Part shown: positions 21,036 through 34,236 of the stretch, piece by piece | How the letters are laid out: each line of letters starts with the position of its first letter | How positions within the stretch are numbered: the stretch's first letter is position 1 | Origin: Symsagittifera roscoffensis | Lineage: Eukaryota; Xenacoelomorpha; Acoela; Convolutidae | DNA: 64,000 bases | Direction: 5' to 3' | Assembly: GCF_963678635.1 (NCBI RefSeq) | Contig: NC_087062.1 | Span: 86,281,845 to 86,345,844 of the forward strand | Notes under the pieces: generated by a model | Seen by the model: only the letters and a program-made list of their open reading frames with translations | The model's database searches: none | What the model was told of the DNA's origin: nothing | Made by a program: the position numbers and the translations under genes

Positions 21036-24000
21036 TGTCATGACTTTCTCGACCAAATTTCGATAAATTTCCATTTACTCGATCCGACAAAAAAAATTTT
21101 TTTTTAAAATCTTTGCTTAAACATGATTTGATACTTCGAATTTCTAGACCAAAACGGGTTTGACATGACTTCTCGACCTTCTCGACCGACAGTTTTCAAA
21201 AAATTTAAAGTTTGTTTCAACCAACATAAATATGTTTCCAATTTCTCAACCTTTTTGACTGACAATTCGTAAAGGAAACGTTTTTTCGACCCCGAGTTCC
21301 AAATTTGATTTGATTCCTCTCTGATTTTTATGATCGATTAAAATCCTTTTCTCTTTTCAATTTCATTGTAGATGTTTATTCGCAGACCTATGTTTCGTCT
21401 GTGCTCGACCAATGTTTTGACAGCGATTGACTTATGTTCGGCTGTGCTCGACCTATGTTTTGACTGTGCTCGAACTATGTTTCGACTATAATCGACCTAT
21501 GCTTTGACTGCGCTCGGCCTAGGTTTCGACTGTGTTCGACTCATGTTTGACTGTGCTAGACCTATGTTTCGACTAAGAACGACCTGTGTTTCGACTGTTC
21601 TCGAACTATGTTTTGACTTTGACTGTAATCGTCCTATGTTTCGACTGTACTCAACCTATGTTTCGACTATAATCGACCTATGCTTTGACTGCGCTCGGCC
21701 TAGGTTTCGACTGTGTTCGACTCATGTTTCGACTGTGCTAGACCTATGTTTCGACTAAGAACGACCTAGGTTTCGACTGTTCTCGAACTATGTTTTGACT
21801 TTGACTGTAATCGACCTATGTTTTGACTGTGCTCGAACTATGTTTCGACTATAATCGACCTATGCTTTGACTGCGCTCGGCCTAGGTTTTGACTGTGTTT
21901 GACTCATGTTTCGACTGTGCTAGACCTAATTTTCGACTAAGAACGACCTAGGTTTCGACTGTTCTCGAACTATGGTTCGACTATAATCGACCAATACTTT
22001 GACTGTGCTCGGCCTATTTTTGACTGTGCTCCACCTATGTTTCGATTGTACTCGCCCTATGTTTCGACTGTGCTCGGCCTATGTTTTGACTGTGCTCGAC
22101 CTATGTTTTGACTTTCTCGGTCAAAATCAGATGTATTTCGACTTTCTCTACCTATGTTTTGAGGATCTCGACAAAAGTCGGGTATGTTTCATTTTTCTCA
22201 AAAAAAACTTGGCATGTTCCGATTTTATCGACGCACCAAAAAATTATTTTTGACTTTATTCGGCTAACTTTTGCTAAGTTTCGACTTTCTCGAACAAAAT
22301 TGGATATGTTTCAAATTTTGCGACCTTTTCGTAAAGCAATTGTTTTTCTGACCCCAAAAAGAAACGCACAAAAACATAGGCCGAGCACAGTCAAAGTTTT
22401 TGTGCAAAATTTTTGTGATGTATCTCAAGTCTTTTATGATTGATTAAAATTCATTTTCATTTTCGAAAAAATCGATTTTTTGTAGATGTTTATACTACTT
22501 ATTGGAGTTTTCCTTAAAAAATTTTAATTTTTTTTGAAACTTTATATTTTGATTGACCCCGCACAGAGATTTTTCGACTGTGCTCGACCTATAAATCGAC
22601 TGTGCTTGACCTGTGTTTTGAGTTTCTCGACCATTTCGACTTTCTCGATTTTTGTTTTGAACTTCTCTAACTCTGTTTTGACTTTTTTTCGCGCTATATT
22701 TTGACTTTCTCGACCAAAATCATGTGTATTTTGACTTTTTCTACCTATGTTTTGAGGATCTCGACAAAAAACGGGTATTTTCAATTGTTTCAAATTTTTT
22801 TGGCATGTTCCGATTTTCTCGACCCACCAAAAAAATCTTTTTGACTCTGCTCGGCTAACTTTTGCTATGTTTCAACTGTTCTCGACCTATGTTTTGGCTA
22901 TAATCGACCAATGCTTCGACACTGCTCGACCTATCTTTCGACATTCTCGACCAAAATTGTGTATGTTTCGATTGTGCTCAACCTATGTTTTGACTGTGCT
23001 CGATCTATTTTTGACTGTGCTCCACCTATGTTTCGCTTGTGCTCGACCTATGTTTCGACTATGCTCGGCCTTTCTTCCGACTGTGATCGACCTACTTTTG
23101 ACTGTGCTCGACCTGTTTTTTGAATGTGCTCGACCTCTGTTTTGACTCTGCTCGACCTATTTTTTGACTGTGCTCGATTATGTTTGGTTTATGCTCGACA
23201 TATGTTTCGACTGTGCTTGACCTGTGTTTCAATTTTCTTGACCAAAAATGGGTATGTCATGACTTTCTTGACCAAATTTTGTTAAGTTTCCATTTACTCG
23301 ACCCGACAAAAAAAACTTTTTTTAACTTTGCTTAAACATAATTTGATGTTTCGAATTTCTAGACCAAAACGGGTTTGACATGACTTCACTACCTTCTCGA
23401 CCGACAGTTTTCAAAAAATTGAAAGTTTTGGTTTGTTTCAACCAAATAAAAATGTTTCGAATTTCTCAACCTTTTTGACTGACAATTCGTAAAGGAAATG
23501 TTTTTTCGACCCCGAGTTCCAAATTTGATTTGATTCCTCTCTGATTTTTATGATCGATTAAAATCCTTTTCTCTTTTCAATTTCATTGTAGATGTTTATT
23601 CACAGACCTATGTTTCGTCTGTGCTCGACCAATGTTTTGACAGCGATTGACTTATGTTCGGCTGTGCTCGACCTATGTTTTGACTGTGCTCGAACTTTGT
23701 TTCGACTATAATCGACCTAAGCTTTGACTGCGCTCGGCCTAGGTTTCGACTGTGTTCGACTCGTGTTTGACTGTGCTAGACCTATGTTTCCACTAAGAAC
23801 GACCTGTGTTTCGACTGTTCTCGAACTATGTTTTGACTTTGACTGTAATCGTCCTATGTTTCGACTGTGCTCCACCTATGTTTCGACTGTGCTCGGCCTA
23901 TGTTTTGACTGTGCTCGACCTATGTTTCGACTTTCTCGGTCAAAATCAGATGTATTTCGACTTTCTCTACCTATGTTTTGAGGATCTCGACAAAAGTCGG

Positions 24001-27000
24001 GTATGTTTCATTTTTCTCAAAAAAAACTTGAACGACCTGTGTTTCGACTGTTCTCGAACTATGTTTTGACTTTGACTGTAATCGTCCTATGTTTCGACTG
24101 TGCTCCACCTATGTTTCGATTGTGCTCGACCTATGTTTCGACTGTGCTCGGCCTATGTTTTGACTGTACTCAACCTATGTTTCGACTATAATCGACCTAT
24201 GCTTTGACTGCGCTCGGCCTAGGTTTCGACTGTGTTCGACTCATGTTTCGACTGTGCTAGACCTATGTTTCGACTAAGAGCGACCTAGGTTTCGACTGTT
24301 CTCGAACTATGTTTTGACTTTGACTGTAATCGACCTATATTTTGACTGTGCTCGAACTATGTTTCGACTATAATCGACCTATGCTTTGACTGCGCTCGGC
24401 CTAGGTTTTGACTGTGTTCGACTCATGTTTCGACTGTGCTAGACCTATGTTTCGACTAAGAACGACCTAGGTTTCGACTGTTCTCGAACTATGTTTCGAC
24501 TATAATCGACCAATACTTTGACTGTGCTCGGCCTATTTTTGACTGTGCTCCACCTATGTTTCGATTGTGCTCGACCTATGTTTCGACTGTGCTCGGCCTA
24601 TGTTTTGACCGTGCTCGACCTATGTTTCGACTTTCCCGGTCAAAATCAGATGTACTTCGACTTTCTCTACCTATGTTTTGAGGATCTCGACATAATTCGG
24701 GTATGTTTCATTTTTCTCAAAAAAAACTTGGCATGTTCCGATTTTATCGACGCACCAAAAAATTATTTTTGACTTTATTCGGCTAACTTTTGCTAAGTTT
24801 CGACTTTCTCGAACAAAATTGGATATGTTTCAAATTTTGCGACCTTTTCGTAGAGCAATTGTTTTTCTGACCCCAAAAAGAAACGCACAAAAACATAGGC
24901 CGAGCACAGTCAAAGTTTTTGTGCAAAATTTTTGCGATATATCTCAAGTCTTTTTTGATTGATTAAAATTCATTTTCATTTTCGAAAAAATCGATTTTTT
25001 GTAGATGTTTATACTACTTGCAGTTTTCCTTAAAAAATTTTCATTTTTTTTGAAACTTTATATTTTGCTTGACCCCGCACAGAGATTTTTCGACTGTGCT
25101 CGACCTATATATCGACTGTGCTTGACCTGTGTTTTGAGTTTCTCGACCATTTCGACTTTCTCGATTTTTGTTTTGAACTTCTCTAACTCTGTTTTGACTT
25201 TTTCGCGCTATATTTTGACTTTCTCTACCAAAATCAGGTGTATTTTGACTTTTTCTACCTATGTTTTGAGGATCTCGACAAAAGACGGGTATTTTCAATT
25301 TTTTCAAATTTTTTTGGCTCTGCTCGGCTAACTTTTGCTATGTTTTAACTGTTCTCGACCTATGTTTCGGCTATAATTGACCAATGTTTCGATTGTGCTC
25401 GACCTATGTTTTGACTGTGCTCGATCTATTTTTGACTGTGCTCCACCTATGTTTCGCTTGTGCTCGACCTATGTTTCGACTATGCTCGGCCTATGTTTTG
25501 ACTGTGCTCGATTTATATTTAGACTGCGCTCGGCCTGTGTTTTGAATACGCTCGGCCTTTCTTCCGACTGTGATCGACCAACTTTTGACTGTGCTCGACC
25601 TGTTTTTTGAATGTGCTCGACCTCTGTTTTGACTCTGCTTGACCTATTTTTTGACTGTGCTCGATTATGTTTGGTTTATGCTCGACATATGTTTCGACTG
25701 TGCTCGACCTGTGTTTTGACTGTTCTCGACATATGTTTCGACCAAGCTCCATCTGTTTTTCGACTATGTTATCACTGTGCTTGACCTGTGTTTCAATTTT
25801 CTTGACCAAAAATTGGTATGTCATGACTTTCTCGACCAAATTTTGTTAAGTTTCCATTTACTCGACCCGACAAAAAAAAATTTTTTTTAACTTTGCTTAA
25901 ACATAATTTGATGTTTTGAATTTCTAGACCAAAACGGGTTTGACATGACTTCTCTACCTTCTCGACCGACAGTTTTCAAAAATGAAAGTTTTGGTTTGTT
26001 TCAACCAAATAAAAATGTTTCGATTTTCTCAACCTTTTTTGACTGACAATTCGTAAAGGAAATGTTTTTTCGACCCCGAGTTCCAAATTTGATTTGATTC
26101 CTCTCTGATTTTTATGATCGATTAAAATCCTTTTCTCTTTTCAATTTCATAGTAGATGTTTATTCACAGACCTATGTTTCGTCTGTGCTCGACCAATGTT
26201 TTGACAGCGATTGACTTATGTTCGGCTGTGCTCGACCTATGCTTTGACTGCGCTCGGCCTAGGTTTCGACTGTGTTCGACTCGTGTTTGACTGTGCTAGA
26301 CCTATGTTTCGACTAAGAACGACCTAGGTTTCGACTGTTCTCGAACTATGTTTTGACTTTGACTGTAATCGACCTATATTTTGACTGTGCTCGAACTATG
26401 TTTCGACTATAATCGAACTATGCTTTGACTCCGCTCGGCCTAGGTTTTGACTGTGTTCGACTCATGTTTCGATTGTGCTCGACCTATGTTTCGAATGTGC
26501 TCGGCCTATGTTTTGACTGTCCATGACCTATGTTTCGACTGTGATCGACCTGTGTTTCGACTGTTCTCGACATTTGTTTCGACTATAATCGACCTATGCT
26601 TTGACTGTTCTCGAACTATGTTTTGACTTTGACTGTAATCTTCCTGTGCTCGGCCTATGTTTTGACTGTCCATGACCTATGTTTCGACTGTGATCGACCT
26701 GTGTTTCGACTGTTCTCGACCTTTGTTTCGACTATAATCGACCTATGCTTTGACTGTTCTCGAACTATGTTTTGACTTTGACTGTAATCTTCCTATGTTT
26801 CGACTGTGCTCCACCTATGTTTCGATTGTGCTCGACCTATGTTTCGAATGTGCTCGGCCTATGTTTTGACTGTGCTCGACCTATGTTTCGACATTCTCGG
26901 TCAAAATCAGATGTATTTCGGCTTTCTCTACCTATGTTTTGAGGATCTCGACAAAAGTCGGGTATGTTTCATTTTTCTCAAAAAAATCTTTGCATGTTCC

Positions 27001-28135
27001 GATTTTATCGACCCACCAAAAAATTATTTTTGACGTTATTCGGCTAACTTTTGCTAAGTTTCGACTTTCTCGAACAAAATTGGATATGTTTCAAATTTTG
27101 CGACCTTTTTGTAGAGCAATTGTTTTTCTGACCCCAAAAAGAAACGCACAAAAACATAGGCCGAGCACAGTCAAAGTTTTTGTGCAAAATTTTTGCGATA
27201 TATCTCAAGTCTTTTATGATTGATTAAAATTCATTTTCATTTTCGAAAAAATCGATTTTTTGTAGATGTTTATACTACTTATTGCAGTTTTCCTTAAAAA
27301 ATTTTCATTTTTTTTGAAACTTTGTATTTTGCTTGACCCCGCACAGAGATTTTTCGACTGTGCTCGACCTATATATCGACTGTGCTTGACCTGTATTTTG
27401 AGTTTTTCGACCATTTCGACTTTCTCGATTTTTGTTTTGAACTTCTCTAACTCTGTTTTGAGTTTTTCGCGCTATATTTTGACTTTCTCGACCGAAATCA
27501 GGTGTATTTTGACTTTTTCTACCTATGTTTTGAGGATCTCGACAAAAGACGCGTATTTTCAATTTTTTGACTCTGCTCGGCTAACTTTTGCTATGTTTCA
27601 ACTGTTCTCGACCTATGTTTCGGCTATAATCGACCAATGCTTCGTCTGTGCTCGACCTATCTTTCGACATTCTCGACCAAAATTGTGTATGTTTCGATTG
27701 TGCTCGACCTATGTTTTGACTGTGCTCGATCTATTTTTGACTGCGCTCCACCTATGTTTCGCTTGTGCTCGACCTATGTTTCGACTAAGATCGGCTTTTG
27801 TTTTGACTGTGCTCGACTTATATTTAGACTGCGCTCGGCCTGTGTTTTGACTACGCTCGGCCTTTCTTCCGACTGTGATCGACCTACTTTTGACTGTGCT
27901 CGACCTGTTTTTTGAATGTGTTCGACCTCTGTTTTGACTCTGCTCGACCTATTTTTTGACTGTGCTCGATTATGTTTGGTTTCTGCTCGACAGATGTTTC
28001 GACTTTGCTCGACCTGTGTTTTGACTGTTCTCGACATATGTTTGGACCGAGCTCCATCTATTTTTCGACTGCACTCGATCTATGTAACCACTGTGCTTGA
28101 CCTGTGTTTCAATTTTCTTGACCAAAAATTGGTAT
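21036..28135 (+). repeat. Three ~2.2-2.6-kb higher-order repeats (S1 + satellite + S2 + satellite)
   Basis: Between S1 markers at 21036, 23255, 25819 and 28135 the same succession recurs: S1 spacer, satellite block with CTATAATCGACC and AAGAACGACC variants, a CAAAATCAGATGTATTTCG stretch, S2 spacer, a second satellite block, and the next S1. The middle and last units differ by insertion of extra satellite blocks. Confidence 0.8.
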
Positions 28136-28429
28136 GTCATGACTTTCTCGACCAAATTTTGTTTAATTTCCCTTTACTCGAACCGACAAAAAAAACTTTT
28201 TTTTTAACTTTGCTTAAACATAATTTGATTTTTCGAAATTCTAGACCAAAATGGGTTTGACATGACTTCTCTACTTCTCGACCGACAGTTTTCAAAAAAT
28301 TGAAAGTTTGTTTGTTTCAACCAAATAAAAACGTTTCGAATTTCTTAACCTTTTTGACTGACAATTCGTAAAGGAATTGTTTTTTCGAAGCCGAGTTCCA
28401 AATTTGATTTGACTCCTCTCTGATTTTTA

Positions 28430-29790
28430 TGATCGATTAAAATCCTTTTATCTTTTCAATTTAATTAAGATGTTTATTCACAGACCTATGTTTTGACTGT
28501 GCTAGACCTATGTTTCGACTATAATCGACCTATGCTTTGACTGCGCTCGGCCTAGGTTTCGACTGTACTCGACTCATGTTTCGATTGTTCTAGACCTATG
28601 TTTCGACTAAGAACGACCTGTGTTTCGACTGTTCTTGAACTATGTTTTGACTGTAATCGACCTATGTTTCGACTGTAATCAACCTATGTTTCGACTGTGC
28701 TCGACTCATGTTTCGACTGTGCTAGACCTATGTTTCGACTAACAACGACCTAGGTTTCGTTTTTATGATCGAATAAAATCCTTTTATCTTTTCAATTTAA
28801 TTGTAGATGTTTATTCACAGACCTATGTTTCGTCTGTGCTCGACCTATTTTTCGACAGCGATTGACTTATATTCGGCTGGGCTCGACCTATGTTTTGACT
28901 GTGCTAGACCTATGTTTCGACTATAATCGACCTATGCTTTGACTGCGCTCGGCCTAGGTTTCGACTGTGCTCGACTCTTGTTTCGACTGTTCTAGACCTA
29001 TGTTTCGACTAAGAACGACCTGTGTTTCGACTGTTCTTGAACTATGTTTTGACTGTTCTCGACATATGTTTCGACCGAGCTCCATCTTTTTTTCGACTGC
29101 ACTCGATCTATGTAATCACTGTGCTTGACCTGTTTTTCAATTTTCCTGACCAAAAATTGGTATGTCATGACTTTCTCGACCAAGTTTTGTTAAGTTTCCA
29201 TTTACTCGACCCGACAAAAAAACCTTTTTTTTATTTTTGCTTAAACATAATTTGATGTTTCGAAATTCTAGACCAAAATGGGTTTGACATGTCTTCTCTG
29301 CCTTCTCGACCGACAGTTTTCAAAAAATTGAAAGTTTGTTTGTTTCAACCAAATAAAAATGTTTCGAATTTCTCAACCTTTTTGACTGACAATTCGTAAA
29401 GGAATTGTTTTTTCGAAGCCGAGTTCCAAATTTGATTTGACTCCTCTCTGATTTTTATGATCGATTAAAATCCTTTTATCTTTTCAATTTAATTAAGATG
29501 TTTATTCACAGACCTATGTTTTGACTGTGCTAGACCTATGTTTCGACTATAATCGACCTATGCTTTGACTGCGCTCGGCCTAGGTTTCGACTGTACTCGA
29601 CTCATGTTTCGATTGTTCTAGACCTATGTTTCGACTAAGAACGACCTGTGTTTCGACTGTTCTTGAACTATGTTTTGACTGTAATCGACCTATGTTTCGA
29701 CTGTAATCAACCTATGTTTCGACTGTGCTCGACTCATGTTTCGACTGTGCTAGACCTATGTTTCGACTAACAACGACCTAGGTTTCGACT
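28430..29790 (+). repeat. ~1.03-kb higher-order duplicate within the array
   Basis: The stretch 28430-28755 (S1 end, AGATGTTTATTCACAGACC, satellite variants to CAACGACCTAGGTTTCG) recurs almost unchanged at 29460-29785, a 1028-bp step. It is a local recent amplification of part of the larger repeat. Confidence 0.75.
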
Positions 29791-30730
29791 GTTCTCGAAC
29801 TATGTTTCGACTATAATCGACCAATACTTTGACTGTGTTCGGCCTTTTATTGACTGTGCTCCACCTATGTTTCGATTGTGCTCGACCTATGTTTCGACTG
29901 TGCTCGGCCTTTGTTTTGACTGTGCTCGACCTATGTTTCGACTTTCTTGGTCAAAATCAGGTGTTTTTTGACTTTCTCTACCTATGTTTTGAGGATCTCG
30001 ACAAAATTCGGGTATTGTTCATTTTTCTCAAAAAAAATTTGGCATGTTCCGATTTTCTCGACCCACCAAAAAATTAATTTTGACTTTATTCGGCTAACTT
30101 TTGCTAAGTATCAACTGTTCTCGACCTATGTTTCGACTATAATCGACCAATGCTTCGACTGTGCTCGACCTATCTTTCGACATTCTCGAGCAAAATTGTG
30201 TATGTTTCGATTGTGCTCGACCTATGTTTTTACTGTGCTCGATGTATTTTTGACTGTGCTCCACCTATGTTTCGCTTGTGCTCGACCTATGTTTTGACTA
30301 TGCTCGGCCTTTGTTTTGACTGTGCTCGACCTATATTTCGACTGCCCTCGGCCTGTGTTTTGACTGCGCTCGGCCTTTCTTCCGACTGTGATCGACCTAC
30401 TTTTGACTGTGCTCGACCTGTTTTTTGAATGTGCTCGAACTCTGTTTCGACTCTGCTCGACCTATCTTTTGACTGTGCTCAATTATGTTTGGTAAAATTG
30501 GATATGTTTCAAACTTTGCGACTTTTTCGTAGAGAAGTTGTTTTTCTGACCTCAAAAAAAAACGCACAAAATGTTTTCCAAAATTTTTGTGAAATAACTC
30601 AAGTCTTCTATGATTGATTAAAATCATTTTAATTTTCGAAAAAATTGATTTTTTGTAGATGTTTATACTACTTATTGCAGTTCCCCTAAATTTTTTTAAA
30701 AAAAGTTTGAAACTTTATTGTTTGTTTGAC

Positions 30731-33175
30731 CCCGCACAGATATGTTTCGACTGTGCTCGACCTATATATCGACTCTGCTCGACCATTGTTTCGACCGTGC
30801 TCGACCTATATATCGACTCTGCTTGACCTGTGTTTTGATTTTCTCGACCACTTCGACTTTCTCGATCTTTGTTTTGAACTTCTCTAACTCTGTTTTGACT
30901 TTTTCGCGCTATATTTTGACTTTCTCGACCGAAATCAGGTGTATTTCGACTTTTTCTACCTATGTTTTGAGGATCTCGACAAAAGTCGGGTATGTTTCAT
31001 TTTTTTCAAAATTTGTTGGCATGTTCCGATTTTCTCGACCCACCAAAAAAATATTTTTGACTTTGCTCGGCTAATTTTTGCTATGTTTCGACTTTCTCGA
31101 ACAAAACAGGATATGTTTCAATCTTTGCGACCTTTTCGACTCGCAATTCGTAGAGAAATTGTTTTTCTGACCCCAAAAAGAAACGAACAAAAAATTTTCC
31201 ACAATTTTCGTGATATATCTCAGGTCTTTTATGACTGATTAAAATTCATTTTCATTTTCCGAAAAATCGATTTTTTGTAGAGGTTTTTACTACTTATTGC
31301 AGTTCTCCTAGACTTTTTTGAGATTTTTTTGAAGCTTTATTGTTTCTTCGACCCCGCACAGATATGTTTCGACTGTGCTCGACCTATAAATCGACTCTGC
31401 TCGACCTATGTTTCGATTGTGCTCGACCTATGTTTCGACTGTGCTTGACCTGTGTTTTGTTTTTCTTGACCATGTTGACTTTCTCGACCTTTGTTTTGAA
31501 CTTCTCTAACAACGTTTTTTTTTCGCCCTATGTTTTGACTTTCTCGACCGAAATCAGGTGTGTTTCGACTTTCTCGACCTATGTTTTGAGGATCTCGACA
31601 AAAGTCGGGTATGTTTCAATTTTTTCAAAATTTGTTGGCATGTTCCGATTTTCTCGACCCACCAAAAAAATATTTTTGACTTTGCTCGGCTAATTTTTGC
31701 TATGTTTCGACTTTCTCGAACAAAATTGGATATGTTTCAATCTTTGCTACCTTTTCGACTCGCAATTCGTAGAGAAATTGTTTTTCTGACCCCGAAAAGA
31801 AACGAACAAAAAATTTTCCAAAATTTTCGTGATATATATCTCAGGTCTTTTATGATTGATTAACATTCATTTTCATTTTGCGAAAAAGCAATTTTTCGTA
31901 GATGTTAATACTACTTATTGCAGTTCTCCTAGACTTTTTTGAAATTTTTTTTAAGCTTTACTGTTTTTTCTACCCCGCACAGATATGTTTCGACTGTGCT
32001 CGACCTATAAATCGACTCCGCTCGACCTATGTTTCGATTGTGCTCGACCTATGTTTCGACTGTGCTTGACCTGTGTTTTGTTTTTCTTGACCATTTTGAC
32101 TTTCTCGACCTTTGTTTTGAACTTCTCTAACTACGTTTTTTTTCGCCCTATGTTTTGACTTTCTCGACCGAAATCAGGTGTGTTTCGACTTTCTCTACCT
32201 ATGTTTTGAGGATCTCGACAAAAGTCGGGTATGTTTCAATTTTCTCAAAAATTTTTTTTGGCATGTTCCGATTTTCTCGACCCACCAAAAAAATAATTTT
32301 GACTTTGCTCGGCTAATTTTTGCTATGTTTCGACTTTCTCGAACAAAATTGGATATGTTTCAATCTTTGCGACCTTTTCGACTCGCAATTCGTAGAGAAA
32401 TTCTTTTTCTGACCCCGAAAAGAAACGAACAAAAAACTTTCCAAAATTTTCGTGATATATATCTCAAGTCTTTTATGATTGATTAACATTCATTTTCATT
32501 TTCCAAAAAATCGATTTTTCGTAGATGTTAATACTACTTATTGCAGTTCTCCTAGACTTTTTTGAAAATTTTTTGAAGCTTTACTGTTTGTTCGATCCCG
32601 CACAGATATGTTTCGACTGTGCTCGACCTATATATCGACTCTGCTCGACCATTGTTTCGATTGTGCTCGACCTGTGTTTCGACTGTGCTTGACCTGTGTT
32701 TTGTTTTTCTTGACCATTTGGACTTTCTCGACCTTTGTTTTGAACTTCTCTAACTACGTTTTTTTTCGCCCTATGTTTTGACTTTCTCGACCGAAATCAG
32801 GTGTGTTTCGACTTTCTCGACCTATGTTTTGAGGATCTCGACAAAAGTCGGGTATGTTTCAATTTTCTCAAAAAATTTTTGGCATGTTCCGATTTTCTCG
32901 ACCCAACAAAAAAATATATTTTTGACTTGGCTCGGCTAATGTTTCAAATTTCTCGAACAAAATTGGATAAGTTTCAAATTTTAGGACATTTTCGACTCGC
33001 AATTCGTAGAGAAATAGTTTTTCTGACCACGAAAAGAAACGAACAACAAATTTTCCAAACTTTTTGTGATAATCTCAGATCGATTTTCCTAGATGTTTAT
33101 ACTAATTATTGCAGTTCACCTAAACTTTTTTGAAAAGTTTTTGAAACTTTATTGATTGTTCGACCCCGGACAGAT
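30731..33175 (+). repeat. ~620-bp higher-order repeat, four tandem copies
   Basis: CCCGCACAGATATGTTTCG begins copies at 30731, 31353, 31973 and 32597, with a diverged fifth start near 33164 (steps 622, 620, 624, 567). Each has ~6-8 satellite half-units, TTTTTCGC-CTATGTTTTGA, GAGGATCTCGACAAAAGTCG, then the S2 spacer with GCAATTCGTAGAGAAAT. The first three are the most alike. Confidence 0.9.
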
Positions 33176-33589
33176 ATGTTTCGACTGTGCTCGACCTATA
33201 TATCGACTCTACTCGACCTATGTTTTGACTGTGCTCGACCGATATTTTGACTCTGCTCGACTATGTTTCGGCTGTGCTGGTTTATGTCTGGACTGTGCTC
33301 GACCTATTTTTCTACTTTGCTCGACCTATAATTCGACTGCGCTCGGCCTATGTTTTGACTGTGCTCGACAAATTTTTCGACTTTCCCAGCCAGAATCGGG
33401 TACGTTTTGACTTTGTGCTCGACTTAAAATTGCTTCTCGACCGCGGACCTTCAGTGAAAACTGCACATGCTCGACTTTCAAAGTCGAAATATGAGTCGAG
33501 CACCTCGACCTGAGTGCAAATTGTTTATGCTTGGGCGCGAAGCTAGCTAGTCAGTCGTCTTAACTTTGTTCAGCTGAAATTTTTACTTT

Positions 33590-34122
33590 TAGTTCGTTCC
33601 GACTTTCGATACGAAAGTAACGGAATATTTGTGCTCGGGGTGGGTTTTTTTTTCTTCAGACAAATTTCGACTTTTTAACTAGCCATTTTTGACAAATTTT
33701 TTTTATATCATTCGAAAGGTATTGTTGTCCTGAGCTTGTTGTCCTGAGCTATTTCACCTGTGACCATTTTTCGTAAAGTTATGGGGGTTTAAAGATTGCC
33801 ATTTCGGCCAATTTGGGACAATTAACGCGCGATATATTTCGCTCTGTTAACGCGTAAGCGGATATTTAATCCGTCTTAGAAATCGTTCCAAATTGGCTGA
33901 AAGAAGCTTATTTGCCATAATTGATTTGTTACAAGGAACGAAATCTGTCCTTTTGTACTTTATATGGCGTGTGGGGGGGATGAGTTTCATAAAAAAGTTT
34001 CAAATTTTTGAAAAACAAATTTTTCATTTTTTACATTTAATTTTTAAATGTTATTACTGCTCCATAAGCATTAAAAAGCAGTCAGAACATTAAGGGCTTT
34101 GCCCTGATACGAGCAGTCTTGT
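33590..34122 (-). repeat. Right (inverted) arm of the giant foldback element
   Basis: Runs from CGTTCCGACTTTCGATACG to GATACGAGCAGTCTTGT. It is closer in sequence to the arms at 56.8-57.9 kb than to the left arm at 17.2 kb, judged by shared motifs such as TTAACGCGTAAGCGGA and GTACTTTATATGGCGTG. Confidence 0.8.
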
Positions 34123-34180
34123 TTGATTTTGTTCAAAGTTTTTGTTTTCCAATATTTTGCCACAAAAATTATGCGATATA

Positions 34181-34236
34181 GTTTAAGGGGCAGCCGGAAC
34201 ATTAAGGACTTTCCCTAGGTATATTATCAGTCTTTT
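34181..34236 (-). repeat. Second foldback terminus, diverged
   Basis: GGCAGCCGGAACATTAAGGA...TATCAGTCTT resembles the arm end just upstream (AGCAGTCAGAACATTAAGGG...GAGCAGTCTT). It suggests a nested or older copy of the terminus. Confidence 0.5.

Larger units (their letters stand above)
18185..33530 (+). repeat. 22-bp satellite array with higher-order repeats
   Basis: The core unit is TCGACCTATGTT (12) plus TCGACTGTGC (10), 22 bp in all, repeated several hundred times. Common variants are TCGGCC, TCCACC, TTTTGACTG and TCGACTATAA. Blocks of units are broken by AT-rich spacers S1 and S2. A TGTCATGACTTTCT marker in S1 falls at 17857, 21036, 23255, 25819, 28135 and 29163 (steps 3179, 2219, 2564, 2316, 1028). 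The CCCGCAC marker of S2 is at 22558, 25074, 27338, 30731, 31353, 31973 and 32597. The consensus has no stop in any plus frame, which explains the many Cys-rich open frames; they are not genes. Confidence 0.95.
17199..34122. mobile_element. Giant foldback-like element enclosing a satellite array
   Basis: Inverted arms at 17199-17690 and 33590-34122 have the same outer ends (ACAAGACWGCTCG... and ...CGAGCAGTCTTGT) and inner ends (AAAGTCGGARCG / CGTTCCGACTTTC) as the compact element at 56823-57897. Between the arms lie ~0.5 kb of spacer and ~15 kb of 22-bp satellite. Arms diverge by many substitutions and small indels. No protein-coding transposition gene lies inside, so it would be non-autonomous. 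The assignment as one element is inference from arm symmetry; insertion of a pre-existing array between two arms is the alternative. Confidence 0.6.

Noticed and set aside
27266-27850. 194-codon frame, the longest in the window
   Set aside because: It runs through spacer and satellite; its residues are the 22-residue period forced by the repeat, not a protein family.
18185-33530. CRISPR-like array of short repeats
   Set aside because: Units are contiguous 22-bp repeats with no unique spacers, no cas genes, and the setting is eukaryotic.
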